NCBI RefSeq assembly: GCF_900129905.1
Contig: NZ_FQXG01000010.1
Location: forward strand, 62,001-126,000
Reading direction: 5' to 3'
Length of the DNA: 64,000 nt
Source: Ferrimonas marina
GTDB taxonomy: Bacteria; Pseudomonadota; Gammaproteobacteria; Enterobacterales; Shewanellaceae
The position numbers and the translations under genes are program-made. The notes beneath the pieces are model-generated. The model was not told where the DNA came from, did not search any database, and was given only the letters and a program-made list of their open reading frames with translations. Shown here one piece after another: positions 54,885 to 63,826 of the stretch (its first letter is position 1; each line of letters starts with the position of its first letter).

Positions 54885-55736
54885 CTAGCCCACCACCAGG
54901 GGTAGCTTCGGGTTTGCCCCCCATTCGGCCCAGGAGCCGTCGTACACCCGCACCTTGCTCTGTTGCGCCAGCGTCGCCGCTAGGGCCAGCACGCAAGCGG
55001 TGACGCCGGAGCCGCAGCTGAACACCCACTCGGTCTGGGCCGGGCCCAGCGCAGCAAAACATTCTCGCAGCTCGGCTTGGTTGCGCAGATGGCCGCCCTC
55101 CAGCACCCGGTCATAGGGCAGATTCAGCGCACCGGGCATCCGTCCGCGCCGTACCCCGGGCCGGGGCTCCGGCGCCTGTCCCAGGAACCGGGCCGGGCTG
55201 CGGGCATCCACCACACGGTGTCCCGGTTGGGTTAATGAGGCCACCACCTGGCGCTGATCGGCGTACCAGGCCTCGACCCGATGAGCCAGGTAGCGGCCAG
55301 GCTGGGGAGCCGAGACCGGACCGGACTCCAACTCACCACCTGCGGCGCGCCAGGCAGGCAAGCCACCGTCCAGCACCGCGACCCCATTGTGTCCCATCGC
55401 CTTGAACATCCACCAGGCCCGTGGCGAGGAGAAGATGCCACTGCCATCGTAGACCACCACCGCGTCATCGTTGCTGATCCCCAGTCGCGCCACCTCAGCG
55501 GCAAACTGCGCCGGCTCCGGCAGCATGTGAGGCAAGGGCCCCGGCGCCGCCAGGCGCTGGTCAAAATCGAAATAGCGTGCCCCTGGCAATCGTGCCGCAC
55601 GCCACTCAGCCACTGGATCCCGATCGCTGCCAGGCAGGTACCAGCTGGCATCCAGCAGCTTCAAACCGGGGTGATGCAGGTGTTGTTGCAGCCAGTCGGC
55701 ACTGACCAGATCAGGCAGATGGAACGCGTCGGTCAC
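54885..55736 (-). CDS. sseA: 3-mercaptopyruvate sulfurtransferase (rhodanese)
   Basis: A 283-residue tandem rhodanese. The N-terminal inactive domain has LLDASWYLPGSDRDP; the C-terminal active loop CGSGVTAC has its catalytic Cys at about residue 241. The CG-S-G-x-T loop favours mercaptopyruvate over thiosulfate. Stands alone, convergent with cpxA and divergent from trmL. Confidence 0.93.
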   Translation of the reverse strand: MTDAFHLPDLVSADWLQQHLHHPGLKLLDASWYLPGSDRDPVAEWRAARLPGARYFDFDQRLAAPGPLPHMLPEPAQFAAEVARLGISNDDAVVVYDGSGIFSSPRAWWMFKAMGHNGVAVLDGGLPAWRAAGGELESGPVSAPQPGRYLAHRVEAWYADQRQVVASLTQPGHRVVDARSPARFLGQAPEPRPGVRRGRMPGALNLPYDRVLEGGHLRNQAELRECFAALGPAQTEWVFSCGSGVTACVLALAATLAQQSKVRVYDGSWAEWGANPKLPLVVG

Positions 55737-55852
55737 TGGAACTCCTTGTGAGTTGGGGATAGTTTTAGCCTAATCGATTTACCGCTTCTATGCTTGCGAT
55801 CCCCTCGCCGGAAAGGTACAACGAGCGGCGAAACCGACGCTGGAACTCAACC

Positions 55853-56317
55853 ATGTTTGAAATCGCCCTGTACGAACCTGAAATCGCCCCCAATACCGGT
55901 GCCATCATCCGGCTTTGCGCCAACAACGGCTGCCGGCTGCACCTGATTGAGCCTATGGGGTTCGATATGGAGGAGAAGAAGCTGCGCCGCGCCGGTCTGG
56001 ACTACGCGGAGCTGACCAACGTCACCCGCTACCCCGATTACCCCAGCTTCCTGGCGGCAATGGCGGGCCGTCGTGTCTTCGCCCTCACCACCAAGGGCTC
56101 GCGGCCCCATACCGAGCCCAGCTACCAGCAGGGCGATGTGCTGCTGTTTGGCCCGGAGAGCCGCGGATTGCCGGAGGCGGTTCGTGAGGCGATCCCCACC
56201 GAGCAGCGGGTCCGCATCCCGATGAAAGCCGGCGCCCGTAGCCTCAACCTGGCCAACGCCGTCTCCATCGTCAGCTACGAGGCCTGGCGCCAGCTGGACT
56301 TTGACGGTGCCCTTTAG
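55853..56317 (+). CDS. trmL: tRNA (cytidine/uridine(34)-2'-O)-methyltransferase TrmL
   Basis: A 154-residue minimal SPOUT enzyme that methylates the wobble ribose of certain tRNA(Leu). The knot motifs are [28 protein letters not shown] (about residues 10-37), [11 protein letters not shown] (about 100-110) and [20 protein letters not shown]. The start at 55853 gives [16 protein letters not shown], as in homologues; the longer frame is not supported. Confidence 0.95.
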   Translation: MFEIALYEPEIAPNTGAIIRLCANNGCRLHLIEPMGFDMEEKKLRRAGLDYAELTNVTRYPDYPSFLAAMAGRRVFALTTKGSRPHTEPSYQQGDVLLFGPESRGLPEAVREAIPTEQRVRIPMKAGARSLNLANAVSIVSYEAWRQLDFDGAL

Positions 56318-56367
56318 GCGCCCAGCCCTGATACAATCATTGAGATATTCGAAAAGGTAAGTGCACC

Positions 56368-56892
56368 ATGTCTCTGCAAGATCAATTGATGAAGGCTGGC
56401 CTGGTCAGCAAGCACGACGCGAAGAAGGCCAACAAGGCCAAGCATCGCGCCCTCAAGTCCGGTAAGAAGGTGATCAACGAAGCCAAGGCTGACGCCGCTC
56501 AGAAGCGGGTTGATCAGGCTGAGCGCGATCGTCAGCTCAATGCTGAGCGCAAGGCTGAGGCGGATAAGAAGGCGGTCCAGGCGCAGATCCGCCAGCTGAT
56601 CACCGTCAACGCCCAGTCCCGGGACAAGGGCGAGCTGGCCTACAACTTTTCCGACAATGGTCGCATCACCAAGATCTTCGTCACCCCGGCGCTGCAGCAA
56701 GGCCTGGTCAATGGCCAGTTGGCCATCGCCACCCTGGATGACAAATACCACCTGATCGCCACTGCCGTAGCGGAGAAGGTGGCCCAGCGGGACGCCAGCG
56801 CCATCGTGCTGCTCAACGACAAGGCCAAGGACGCGGTGGACGAGGACGACCCCTACGCCGATTACCAGATCCCCGATGATCTGATGTGGTAA
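56368..56892 (+). CDS. DUF2058 (YaiL-type) protein
   Basis: A 174-residue protein with the family start MSLQDQLMKAGLVSKHDAKKANKAKHRA and a long Lys/Ala/Glu-rich helix to about residue 75. A small C-terminal domain follows (AYNFSDNGRITKIFVT, then acidic DEDDPYADYQIPDDLMW). The basic helix suggests nucleic-acid contact; function not established. AAAAGG precedes the ATG. Confidence 0.85.
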   Translation: MSLQDQLMKAGLVSKHDAKKANKAKHRALKSGKKVINEAKADAAQKRVDQAERDRQLNAERKAEADKKAVQAQIRQLITVNAQSRDKGELAYNFSDNGRITKIFVTPALQQGLVNGQLAIATLDDKYHLIATAVAEKVAQRDASAIVLLNDKAKDAVDEDDPYADYQIPDDLMW

Positions 56893-56898
56893 ACGCAA

Positions 56899-56921
56899 CG
56901 CGCCGCCCAATGGGCGGCGCG
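56899..56921. terminator. Hairpin after the DUF2058 gene
   Basis: A perfect 10-bp stem CGCGCCGCCC/GGGCGGCGCG with an AAT loop between convergent genes; only a short TTT follows. Confidence 0.55.
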
Positions 56922-56952
56922 CTGGTTTCTGGCGTTGGCTATCACGCGGTGA

Positions 56953-57390
56953 CTAGGGCGTCACCTCCGCCACCGCCTCCACAAAGATCTCAAGGTACTC
57001 GTCGTTGAACGGCGACTTGTGGGAGGTGGTGATAAAGCGCAGCTCCCCCTTCTCTTCGATTCGTACCGAGACGGCATAGGTGCGGCCGGATTCGATCAGG
57101 TCATGATCGAAGCTCAGCTCGAAGGGGAACGGCGGCGCGCCCTGCACCTCGAAAGCCTGACTGGCCAGCACCTGGGCCGGCACATCCTGTTTGGAGACAT
57201 CCGCCAGGATCACCTTCATCACGGTGCCGGGTGCCAACAGGATCCGCTCCCGATAGAACACCTCACCATCGAGGGTGCTGGAGTCCACAAACTCGTCACT
57301 GGTGTTCTTGGCCTGATACACCTGCACCTGCGGGCCACCGCAGCCAGCCAACAGTGCCGCCAGCAACAGTGCCATCCCAAACCTGATCAT
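56953..57390 (-). CDS. YbaY-family lipoprotein
   Basis: A 145-residue protein with a lipobox (LLAGC, Cys at about residue 17) and a beta-rich domain. GEVFYRERILLAPGTVMKVILADVSKQDVPAQVLASQ is the YbaY hallmark. Function unknown, likely outer-membrane attached. The ATG at 57390 has GGAGAGG just upstream. Divergent from the large unknown lipoprotein. Confidence 0.85.
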   Translation of the reverse strand: MIRFGMALLLAALLAGCGGPQVQVYQAKNTSDEFVDSSTLDGEVFYRERILLAPGTVMKVILADVSKQDVPAQVLASQAFEVQGAPPFPFELSFDHDLIESGRTYAVSVRIEEKGELRFITTSHKSPFNDEYLEIFVEAVAEVTP

Positions 57391-57589
57391 CGTCCTCTCC
57401 TTTGTCCAAAATCCCATACCCTGCCTTCTTAGCATAGTGCCACAACACCAAGGCGTTAACGCCATCCTTTCGAATTGACTCAACCAGCACTGAATGCCGC
57501 TCAAACAAAGCCATTGCTCCAGGCTGTGCGAATCCCTAGATTAGATACCGCAGTGACTGCAATGGAATCGCAATCAGGAAAATGTTGAT

Positions 57590-59683
57590 ATGAAAACAAG
57601 GATGTTACTGGCAACCATACTGGGCCTGGCAGGATGCGGCGGCTCAGGTTCCGACAACGAAACCCCCACACCAACCCCCACACCCGAGCCGCCACCACCA
57701 CCGACCATCACCTGGACTGTCCAGGGACAGGTAGATCAGCTCAGCGGTGGCACCATCGATCTGCTGCTGCTCACCGGCGCAGGGGAAGACACCCGCATGA
57801 CCGGCTTCAGCTCAACCATCGACGAAGAGGGTCAATTCGAGGTCGCCATTGAGGAATTTCAAGAGGGCGATCTGGATCCCCAATCCTGGGTCGTGCTGCG
57901 CGCCCAAGGAGAGGGAGATCAAGCCCACATCGCCTGGGCCAGCCACATCGCCACGCTGCAGGAAGCGATGGAGAACTCCGGCGAGGATCTGATCCTTAAC
58001 CACGACGAACAAGCCCGGGTTCACCTGACGCCACTGACTACGGCGCACTATCTGATGACCGGTCGGTTCCAGCAGGAACTGAACTCAGTCGAGCAACTGG
58101 ATCAACTGGCCACCCATACCGATCCGGAACAGGCAGTGACCCTTGCCGCCTACCTGGACCTTACCGCCCAGCAGCAACTGCTGCCGATGGACGAAGGCCA
58201 AACCCTGCTGACCCTGTTTGACCTGACCATGCCCTACCACAGTGCCCAGGCACAGCTCGAGGCGATGGACGGATACGGCACCGAGCAGTGGCAGGAGCAG
58301 GTTGTTCCGCTCATCACTCAAAGCATCGAGGCCCAGCTGGAGCGCCACGGCATGCCGCTGGCCATCACCCCCGACGCACCGCAACTGTTCAGTCCGGCTT
58401 CGCAATACGGCTGGCTGGCCGAGCAGGCCACCGTGCTGCAGCTCGACGAGGAGGGCAACGGCAGCCTCGACGAGACCAACACCTCCAAGCACCTGTTCCC
58501 CACCACGGTCAGCATGATGAGCAGCAGCGGCTCGACCCTGACCCTGGAAAACCAAAAAGAAGACTATTGGTCCGGGTTCATGTTGAGATACGCCCTTATC
58601 GATCAACGTTTTGGAGAAGACGTAGAAGCCGTCCTTTGGGAACACATCAACAACTCAGCCAGCGACCAGGTGGTGATACATTTTCGCCCCCTGAGCGAAT
58701 CCTTCAGCCGCCTGGACCTTGCTCCTTGGGTGGTACACCGCAGTCTCACCGAGCTCGAGGTGGAGCCGGCCCTCTACGATCCACCGTTTGACTGGCAGGG
58801 GACCAATCCCGTTGCCCTGGAGGAGGAGATCTTCTACCGGGTGATTCTCTCGCCGCAGTCAGAGGTACCGTTCGAGGCAGTTGGCAACTGGGCCCTCAAT
58901 CTGCCCATCGAAAACGAATTTGGCAATATATCCTGGTTCAGTCAGCGACTGGTCACCCTGACCGACGATGGCAACGTGCTGTTTGAGGATGGTACCCCCT
59001 ACGGCAGCTACAGTGCCGCAGAGGGCGTACTGAGCGTGCAGTCACTGGATGGCTGGCAGCTGACCTACACCCCGCTGCAGGGGGAAGCGCCACTGCTGAA
59101 CGCCCTGCAGCATGCCCAGCGGGACGAGGTGGAGCATCGCCTGGTCGCCCTGATGGCCCAGCAGGTCGAGACCGACACACCCTGGGGCGTGGAACTGGAG
59201 CAGGAGCTGCCCCTGGTGCTGGCCTCCTACCCCTTAGCCTGGATTGCCGACCGCTGGCAGGGTGAACTGCTGAATTTCGACTACCTCTGGACCTACCGCT
59301 TTTTGGCGGACGGCACCTTTCATTACATCAGTGATGACCAAATTGATGATCTAGACGTGTTCGTCTCGGGCCACGCTTCTAGCTCAAACATCTACTCCTG
59401 GTCGAGAGACGATAGCGGCAAGGTGCAGATCGAGCGACGTTGGGATTATGCCGAAGGGGTCGTATATGAGCGCCACTGGTGGCCATTGTCGGTCACTCCG
59501 GACGGCTACCAGGTGATCCTCGAATCGGAGACCGCCTACGAAGATCAAGACCGAGACGGCGTCGCAGACACAGCCGAGATCTACTTCGCACCGCGCATCA
59601 ATTTCCTGCGACCGATGAACCTGAAGGATTACCCAGAGGCCTACCAGAACTCCCTAATCCAGGGCACCTTGCCGGTGCACTAA
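57590..59683 (+). CDS. Large uncharacterised lipoprotein
   Basis: A 697-residue protein with a lipobox (GLAGC, Cys at about residue 16) and a Thr-Pro repeat linker (about 25-42). A beta-sandwich-like segment begins TWTVQGQVDQLSGGTIDLLLL (about 44-130), followed by a helical region (about 140-270) and a long C-terminal part with repeated aromatic strands. An EDQDRDGVAD acidic segment near residue 645 resembles a calcium-binding loop. I do not recognise a family. Presumably surface or periplasmic. Followed by a clear terminator. Confidence 0.72.
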   Translation: MKTRMLLATILGLAGCGGSGSDNETPTPTPTPEPPPPPTITWTVQGQVDQLSGGTIDLLLLTGAGEDTRMTGFSSTIDEEGQFEVAIEEFQEGDLDPQSWVVLRAQGEGDQAHIAWASHIATLQEAMENSGEDLILNHDEQARVHLTPLTTAHYLMTGRFQQELNSVEQLDQLATHTDPEQAVTLAAYLDLTAQQQLLPMDEGQTLLTLFDLTMPYHSAQAQLEAMDGYGTEQWQEQVVPLITQSIEAQLERHGMPLAITPDAPQLFSPASQYGWLAEQATVLQLDEEGNGSLDETNTSKHLFPTTVSMMSSSGSTLTLENQKEDYWSGFMLRYALIDQRFGEDVEAVLWEHINNSASDQVVIHFRPLSESFSRLDLAPWVVHRSLTELEVEPALYDPPFDWQGTNPVALEEEIFYRVILSPQSEVPFEAVGNWALNLPIENEFGNISWFSQRLVTLTDDGNVLFEDGTPYGSYSAAEGVLSVQSLDGWQLTYTPLQGEAPLLNALQHAQRDEVEHRLVALMAQQVETDTPWGVELEQELPLVLASYPLAWIADRWQGELLNFDYLWTYRFLADGTFHYISDDQIDDLDVFVSGHASSSNIYSWSRDDSGKVQIERRWDYAEGVVYERHWWPLSVTPDGYQVILESETAYEDQDRDGVADTAEIYFAPRINFLRPMNLKDYPEAYQNSLIQGTLPVH

Positions 59684-59697
59684 GATCATTGCCATCC

Positions 59698-59730
59698 AAA
59701 ACGCCGGCCTTGTGCCGGCGTTTATTTGTT
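59698..59730 (+). terminator. Rho-independent terminator of the large lipoprotein gene
   Basis: An 8-bp ACGCCGGC/GCCGGCGT stem extended by AAA/TTT, a 5-base loop and a TTTATTTGTT tail; also serves the convergent gene in reverse. Confidence 0.85.
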
Positions 59731-59752
59731 GATTGCTCAGCGCGCTTGGATA

Positions 59753-60442
59753 CTAGAACGGCACCCCCATGGCGCGACAGAGAAAGCGCATAAAGGGGTC
59801 GGCACCGGTGAAGGCTTCTTCCATCAGGTCCAGCAGTGGATCCCCCAGCACCTGCTCATCACTGAGCGCCATCACTCCGATGAAATCCTTACGCTTAAGA
59901 TCCTCCAGCATCGGGTTGTCCTTGTCGTAACCCTTAGGGGGGCGGATCAGGCTGTCGCCCTGCAGCTCAAAACGGGTAATGAACTCACCGTCATCCCGGG
60001 CCGCCAGCCAGGGGATGGGGCTGGTGTCGATCGCCTCGCGGATCGCCGCCAACGCCTTGGGCTCCGGCCGCCAGGTGCCGACGCCCAGGAAAGACTGGCC
60101 CGGCTGAACATGCAGGTAATAGCCGGGAGCGTGCACATCCTTGCCCAGATCGTGGCGAAACTGGATGCCCACATTGAGCTTGATGGGGGCCTTGTCCTTG
60201 CTGAAGCGGGTGTCCCGGTAGGGGCGCATCAGCGAGCCGCCCACCTTCTTGGGGATGGCGCGAAAGCGCGGAGCAAACTGTTCCAGCCTTGGCGCAAAGC
60301 TGGCGATCAGATCCAGCGCCGGCCCGCGCACCAGGGCCTCGTAATCCGCCTTGTGCTGGTTGAACCACTCCCTTTCGTTATGGCTGGCCAGGGTTTGCAG
60401 AAAGCCCAGGCTGGCGGACGAGAAATAGGGGCCCTCGGTCAT
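59753..60442 (-). CDS. DUF2461 family protein
   Basis: A 229-residue protein of the TIGR02453 type. Signature segments are LASHNEREWFNQHKADYEALVRGPALDLI (about residues 18-46), RPYRDTRFSKDKAPIKLNVGIQF and GYYLHVQPGQSFLGVGTW. Function unknown. The ATG at 60442 has GGAGGAAAG just upstream; the longer frame is less likely. Confidence 0.88.
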   Translation of the reverse strand: MTEGPYFSSASLGFLQTLASHNEREWFNQHKADYEALVRGPALDLIASFAPRLEQFAPRFRAIPKKVGGSLMRPYRDTRFSKDKAPIKLNVGIQFRHDLGKDVHAPGYYLHVQPGQSFLGVGTWRPEPKALAAIREAIDTSPIPWLAARDDGEFITRFELQGDSLIRPPKGYDKDNPMLEDLKRKDFIGVMALSDEQVLGDPLLDLMEEAFTGADPFMRFLCRAMGVPF

Positions 60443-60605
60443 CGCGCTTTCCTCCCAAATTTTGTCGTGGGGTCTATTCTGGATCTTCACCACATTACAC
60501 GTGGGACCGAAACGAATCGAACCTGAAACTGATCCCGGTCAACTCTTGTCCTACGCCGCGCTCCTATAGTCGAAAGGGACGGGAATCAGGACCAAGGAGG
60601 CGCGT

Positions 60606-62636
60606 ATGCCCGCTCAACACACCGAACAGATTAGGAATATCGCCCTGCTGGGACACACCGGCAGTGGCAAATCCAGTCTAATCGAAGCCCTACTCTTCCG
60701 TGCGGAGGCAATCCATCACCGTGGCAGGGTCGACGACGGCACCAACCATGCCGACTTCACCGCCCAAGAGATCCAGCATCACCATAGCCTAGAAGCATCC
60801 TTCCTCTCACTCGACCACCAGAATCACCACATCAACCTTATCGACACCCCCGGACTGCCCGACTTCTTTGGCCGCGCCCAGATGGTGCTGCCGGCAGTGG
60901 AGAGTGTGTTGCTGGTAATCAACGCCGGTCGAGGCATCGAACCCATTACCCAACGCGCCTTCGAAGACGCCCGTCGCAACGGCAAGTCGATCCTTATTGT
61001 GATCAACCACATCGACGGCAACGAAGCGCAGCTGGCCGGGGTGCTGGACCAGATCCAGGTGCAGTTCGGACACGGCTGCCTGCCGCTGAACCTGCCCGCC
61101 GAAGATGGCAAATCCGTGGTGGATTGCTACTTCGAGCCGGACGACAACGCCGCCACCCTGTTTGGTGATGTAAAGAGCAGCCACGACGAGCTGATCGACA
61201 CCGTGGTCGAGCAGGACGAAGCCCTGATGGAACTCTACCTGGAGCAGGACGAGTCAGTCGAGCCGGCCCAGTTGCATGCGCCGCTTGAGCAGGCCCTGCG
61301 CCAAGGTGAACTGGTACCGGTCTGCTTTGCCAGCGCCGAGGGCGACATCGGCATCGGCCACCTGCTCAAGGTGCTGGCCGAGGTGATGCCCAACCCGATG
61401 GAAGCCAACCCGCCGCAGTTCATCAATGGTTGGGGCGACGACGCCCAACCGGTGGAGATCAGCGCCGAGGCCGATGCCCATCTTCTGGCCCACGTGTTCC
61501 GCATCGCCATCGATCCCTTCCTGGGTCGACTGGGGGTATTCCGCATCCACCAGGGGCGGATGTTCACCGGTCAGAAGATCTTCGTTGGCACCGAGCGCAA
61601 GCCCATCAAGGTGACCCACCTGGTGAAGCTGCAGGGTAAGAAGCAGGTTGAGGTGCCCGAGGCACTGCCCGGCGACATCGTCGCCCTGGCCAAGATCGAT
61701 GGCCTGGAAGTGGGGGCCATCCTGCACGACAACCATGAGGAGGATAACTTCCACATGGTGGAGACCACCCTGCCCCAGCCGCTGTTCGGCCTGGCCGTGC
61801 GTCCCAAGAAGCGCGGCGACGAACAGAAGCTGGCCGAGGTGCTGCACAAACTGGTGAGCGAGGATCCCAGCCTCAACATCCACCATGCCGCCGAAGAGAA
61901 CCAGACGGTGCTGCAGGGGCTGGGGGATCTGCACGTCCAGATCGCCCTGGAGAAGGCCGAGAAGGTGTTCAACCTGGATATGGATACCGAGAAGCCCGCG
62001 GTGGCCTACCGGGAAACCATCTGCCAGGCCAGCGAAGCCCGCTACCGCCACAAGAAACAGACCGGCGGTGCCGGCCAGTTTGGCGAGGTGGAGCTGCGCA
62101 TCGAGCCGATGCCTCGGGGCGCGGGCTTTGAGTTCGCCTCCAAGGTTGTGGGGGGTGCCATCCCCAGTCAGTTTATCCCCGCCGTGGAAAAGGGCGTGCT
62201 GGAGGCCATGAATGAAGGAGTGATCGGTGGTTTCCCCATGCAGGACATCCGGGTCACGGTGCTGGATGGCAAACATCACCCGGTAGACTCCAAGGAGATC
62301 GCCTTCCATATGGCCGGTAAGAAGGCCTTCCTGGAAGCGGTGCACCAGGCTCATCCGGTGATCCTTGAGCCCATCGTCGACATGCATGTGCAGGTGTCGC
62401 AGGACAAGGTGGGTGACATCACCGGCGACCTGAGTGCTCACCGGGCCATGGTGTGCGGCACCCAGGCGTTGGCCAACCAGCAGGTGGACATCAATGCCGA
62501 GGCGCCCCTGGCGGCCCTGGATGATTACGCCACCCGCCTTAAGGCGATGACCGGCGGTGAAGGACAGATGAGCATGGCCTTTGCCCGCTACGACGTGGTG
62601 CCGGATAACGTCCAGCAGCAGTTAGCCAGGCACTGA
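60606..62636 (+). CDS. Elongation factor G-like GTPase (EF-G paralogue)
   Basis: A 676-residue protein with the full EF-G domain order: G domain (about 1-265), domain II (about 290-370), domain III (NIHHAAEENQTVLQGLGDLHVQI), domain IV and a C-terminal domain V. G1 is intact (GHTGSGKSS). G3 reads DTPGLPDF, so the usual catalytic His of DTPGH is Leu, and G4 reads NHID instead of NKxD. This resembles the EF-G2-like paralogues whose role differs from translocation. AAGGAGG precedes the start. Confidence 0.88.
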   Translation: MPAQHTEQIRNIALLGHTGSGKSSLIEALLFRAEAIHHRGRVDDGTNHADFTAQEIQHHHSLEASFLSLDHQNHHINLIDTPGLPDFFGRAQMVLPAVESVLLVINAGRGIEPITQRAFEDARRNGKSILIVINHIDGNEAQLAGVLDQIQVQFGHGCLPLNLPAEDGKSVVDCYFEPDDNAATLFGDVKSSHDELIDTVVEQDEALMELYLEQDESVEPAQLHAPLEQALRQGELVPVCFASAEGDIGIGHLLKVLAEVMPNPMEANPPQFINGWGDDAQPVEISAEADAHLLAHVFRIAIDPFLGRLGVFRIHQGRMFTGQKIFVGTERKPIKVTHLVKLQGKKQVEVPEALPGDIVALAKIDGLEVGAILHDNHEEDNFHMVETTLPQPLFGLAVRPKKRGDEQKLAEVLHKLVSEDPSLNIHHAAEENQTVLQGLGDLHVQIALEKAEKVFNLDMDTEKPAVAYRETICQASEARYRHKKQTGGAGQFGEVELRIEPMPRGAGFEFASKVVGGAIPSQFIPAVEKGVLEAMNEGVIGGFPMQDIRVTVLDGKHHPVDSKEIAFHMAGKKAFLEAVHQAHPVILEPIVDMHVQVSQDKVGDITGDLSAHRAMVCGTQALANQQVDINAEAPLAALDDYATRLKAMTGGEGQMSMAFARYDVVPDNVQQQLARH

Positions 62637-62653
62637 TCTCACTGGTGAAGAGA

Positions 62654-62680
62654 CGGCGGCCCCAGGGCCGCCGCTTGTTT
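62654..62680 (+). terminator. Rho-independent terminator of the EF-G-like gene
   Basis: Stem CGGCGGCCC/GGGCCGCCG with a very small loop (the innermost pairs probably open) and a CTTGTTTT tail. Confidence 0.75.
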
Positions 62681-62733
62681 TCCCCTTCCCGGGCCACTAC
62701 CCTTTGGCCACGCTTTTTCGCATGAGAATCAAT

Positions 62734-63765
62734 ATGAAACATTGGCTAATCATGGCCATGCTGGTTCTGCTCAGCCCGCTGAGCTGGGCCAACAGCGCCG
62801 ATCTGTTCCAGATCAAAGGGGTTAAATTGGGCCAGATGAGCGACGACGAGGGCCTCACCGGGATCACCGTGCTGCGCTTCGACGCCGGCGCCACCGCCTC
62901 GGTGGACGTGCGCGGTGCTGCCCCCGGCACCCGGGAAACCGATCTGCTCAAGCCAGAGAACCTGGTGGATAAGGTCCACGCCATCGTGCTCACCGGTGGC
63001 AGCGCCTTCGGCCTGGACGCCATGAGTGGCGTCGCCCACCAGCTGGAGAAAGAGGGGATCGGCTTCGATACCGGCGTGGCTTTTGTGCCCATCGTCACCG
63101 GCGCGGTGCTGTTTGATCTTGGCCTGGGTGACGCCAAATCCCGCCCGGACTTCGCCATGGGCGCCGCCGCCACCCGCGCGGCCAACCGGGAGAGCGCCCA
63201 ACAGGGCAACGTCGGTGCCGGCACCGGTGCCAGCGTCGGCAAGATCCGTGGCATGGCCCACGCCACCAAGGCTGGCCTGGGGATCGCCACCCTGGCACTG
63301 GACAACGGCCTGGTGGTCTCCGCTGTGGTGGCGGTCAATGCCTGGGGCGATGTCTACGACCGTCAGGGCCAGATCCTGGCAGGCACCCGCAATGACGAAG
63401 GCACCGGCTATGTCTCCGGCACCGAGCTGATCATCCAGGGTGCGGCCGAGCCCGGCTTTGTCGGGCGTAACACCACCATCGGCGCCATCATCACCAACGC
63501 CACCCTGACCAAGTCCGAGGCCCTCAAGGTGGCGCAGATGGCCCACGATGGATACGGTCGGGCAATCCGCCCGGTGCACACCTTGAACGACGGCGACGCC
63601 ATCTTCGCTGCCGGTACCGGTGAGATCGGCCCGGTCAACGTCAACAGCCTGGGGGTGATCGCCGCCGAGGTGATGGAGCAGGCGATCCATAACGCCATCG
63701 AGCAGGCCGAAGGGGCCGGTGGCCTGCCCGCAGCCCGCGATCTGATCAAGGTGGAAACCCAGTAG
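62734..63765 (+). CDS. P1-family (DmpA/NylC-like) self-processing peptidase
   Basis: A 343-residue N-terminal-nucleophile hydrolase with a signal peptide (MKHWLIMAMLVLLSPLSWA), so likely periplasmic. DVRGAAPGTRETDLL, IVLTGGSAFGLDAMSGV and GAGTGASVGKIRG are family hallmarks. GRNTTIGAIITNATL contains the predicted autocleavage point between Asn246 and Thr247, Thr247 becoming the nucleophile. Substrate unknown; relatives act on aminopeptides or nylon oligomers. The start could also be at 62722 or 62704. Confidence 0.85.
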   Translation: MKHWLIMAMLVLLSPLSWANSADLFQIKGVKLGQMSDDEGLTGITVLRFDAGATASVDVRGAAPGTRETDLLKPENLVDKVHAIVLTGGSAFGLDAMSGVAHQLEKEGIGFDTGVAFVPIVTGAVLFDLGLGDAKSRPDFAMGAAATRAANRESAQQGNVGAGTGASVGKIRGMAHATKAGLGIATLALDNGLVVSAVVAVNAWGDVYDRQGQILAGTRNDEGTGYVSGTELIIQGAAEPGFVGRNTTIGAIITNATLTKSEALKVAQMAHDGYGRAIRPVHTLNDGDAIFAAGTGEIGPVNVNSLGVIAAEVMEQAIHNAIEQAEGAGGLPAARDLIKVETQ

Positions 63766-63826
63766 CGGTTGCGACCGGCTCTGCGCTGTGGGAGCTTGGC
63801 ACTAAGACACCGCATGGGAGCCATGG

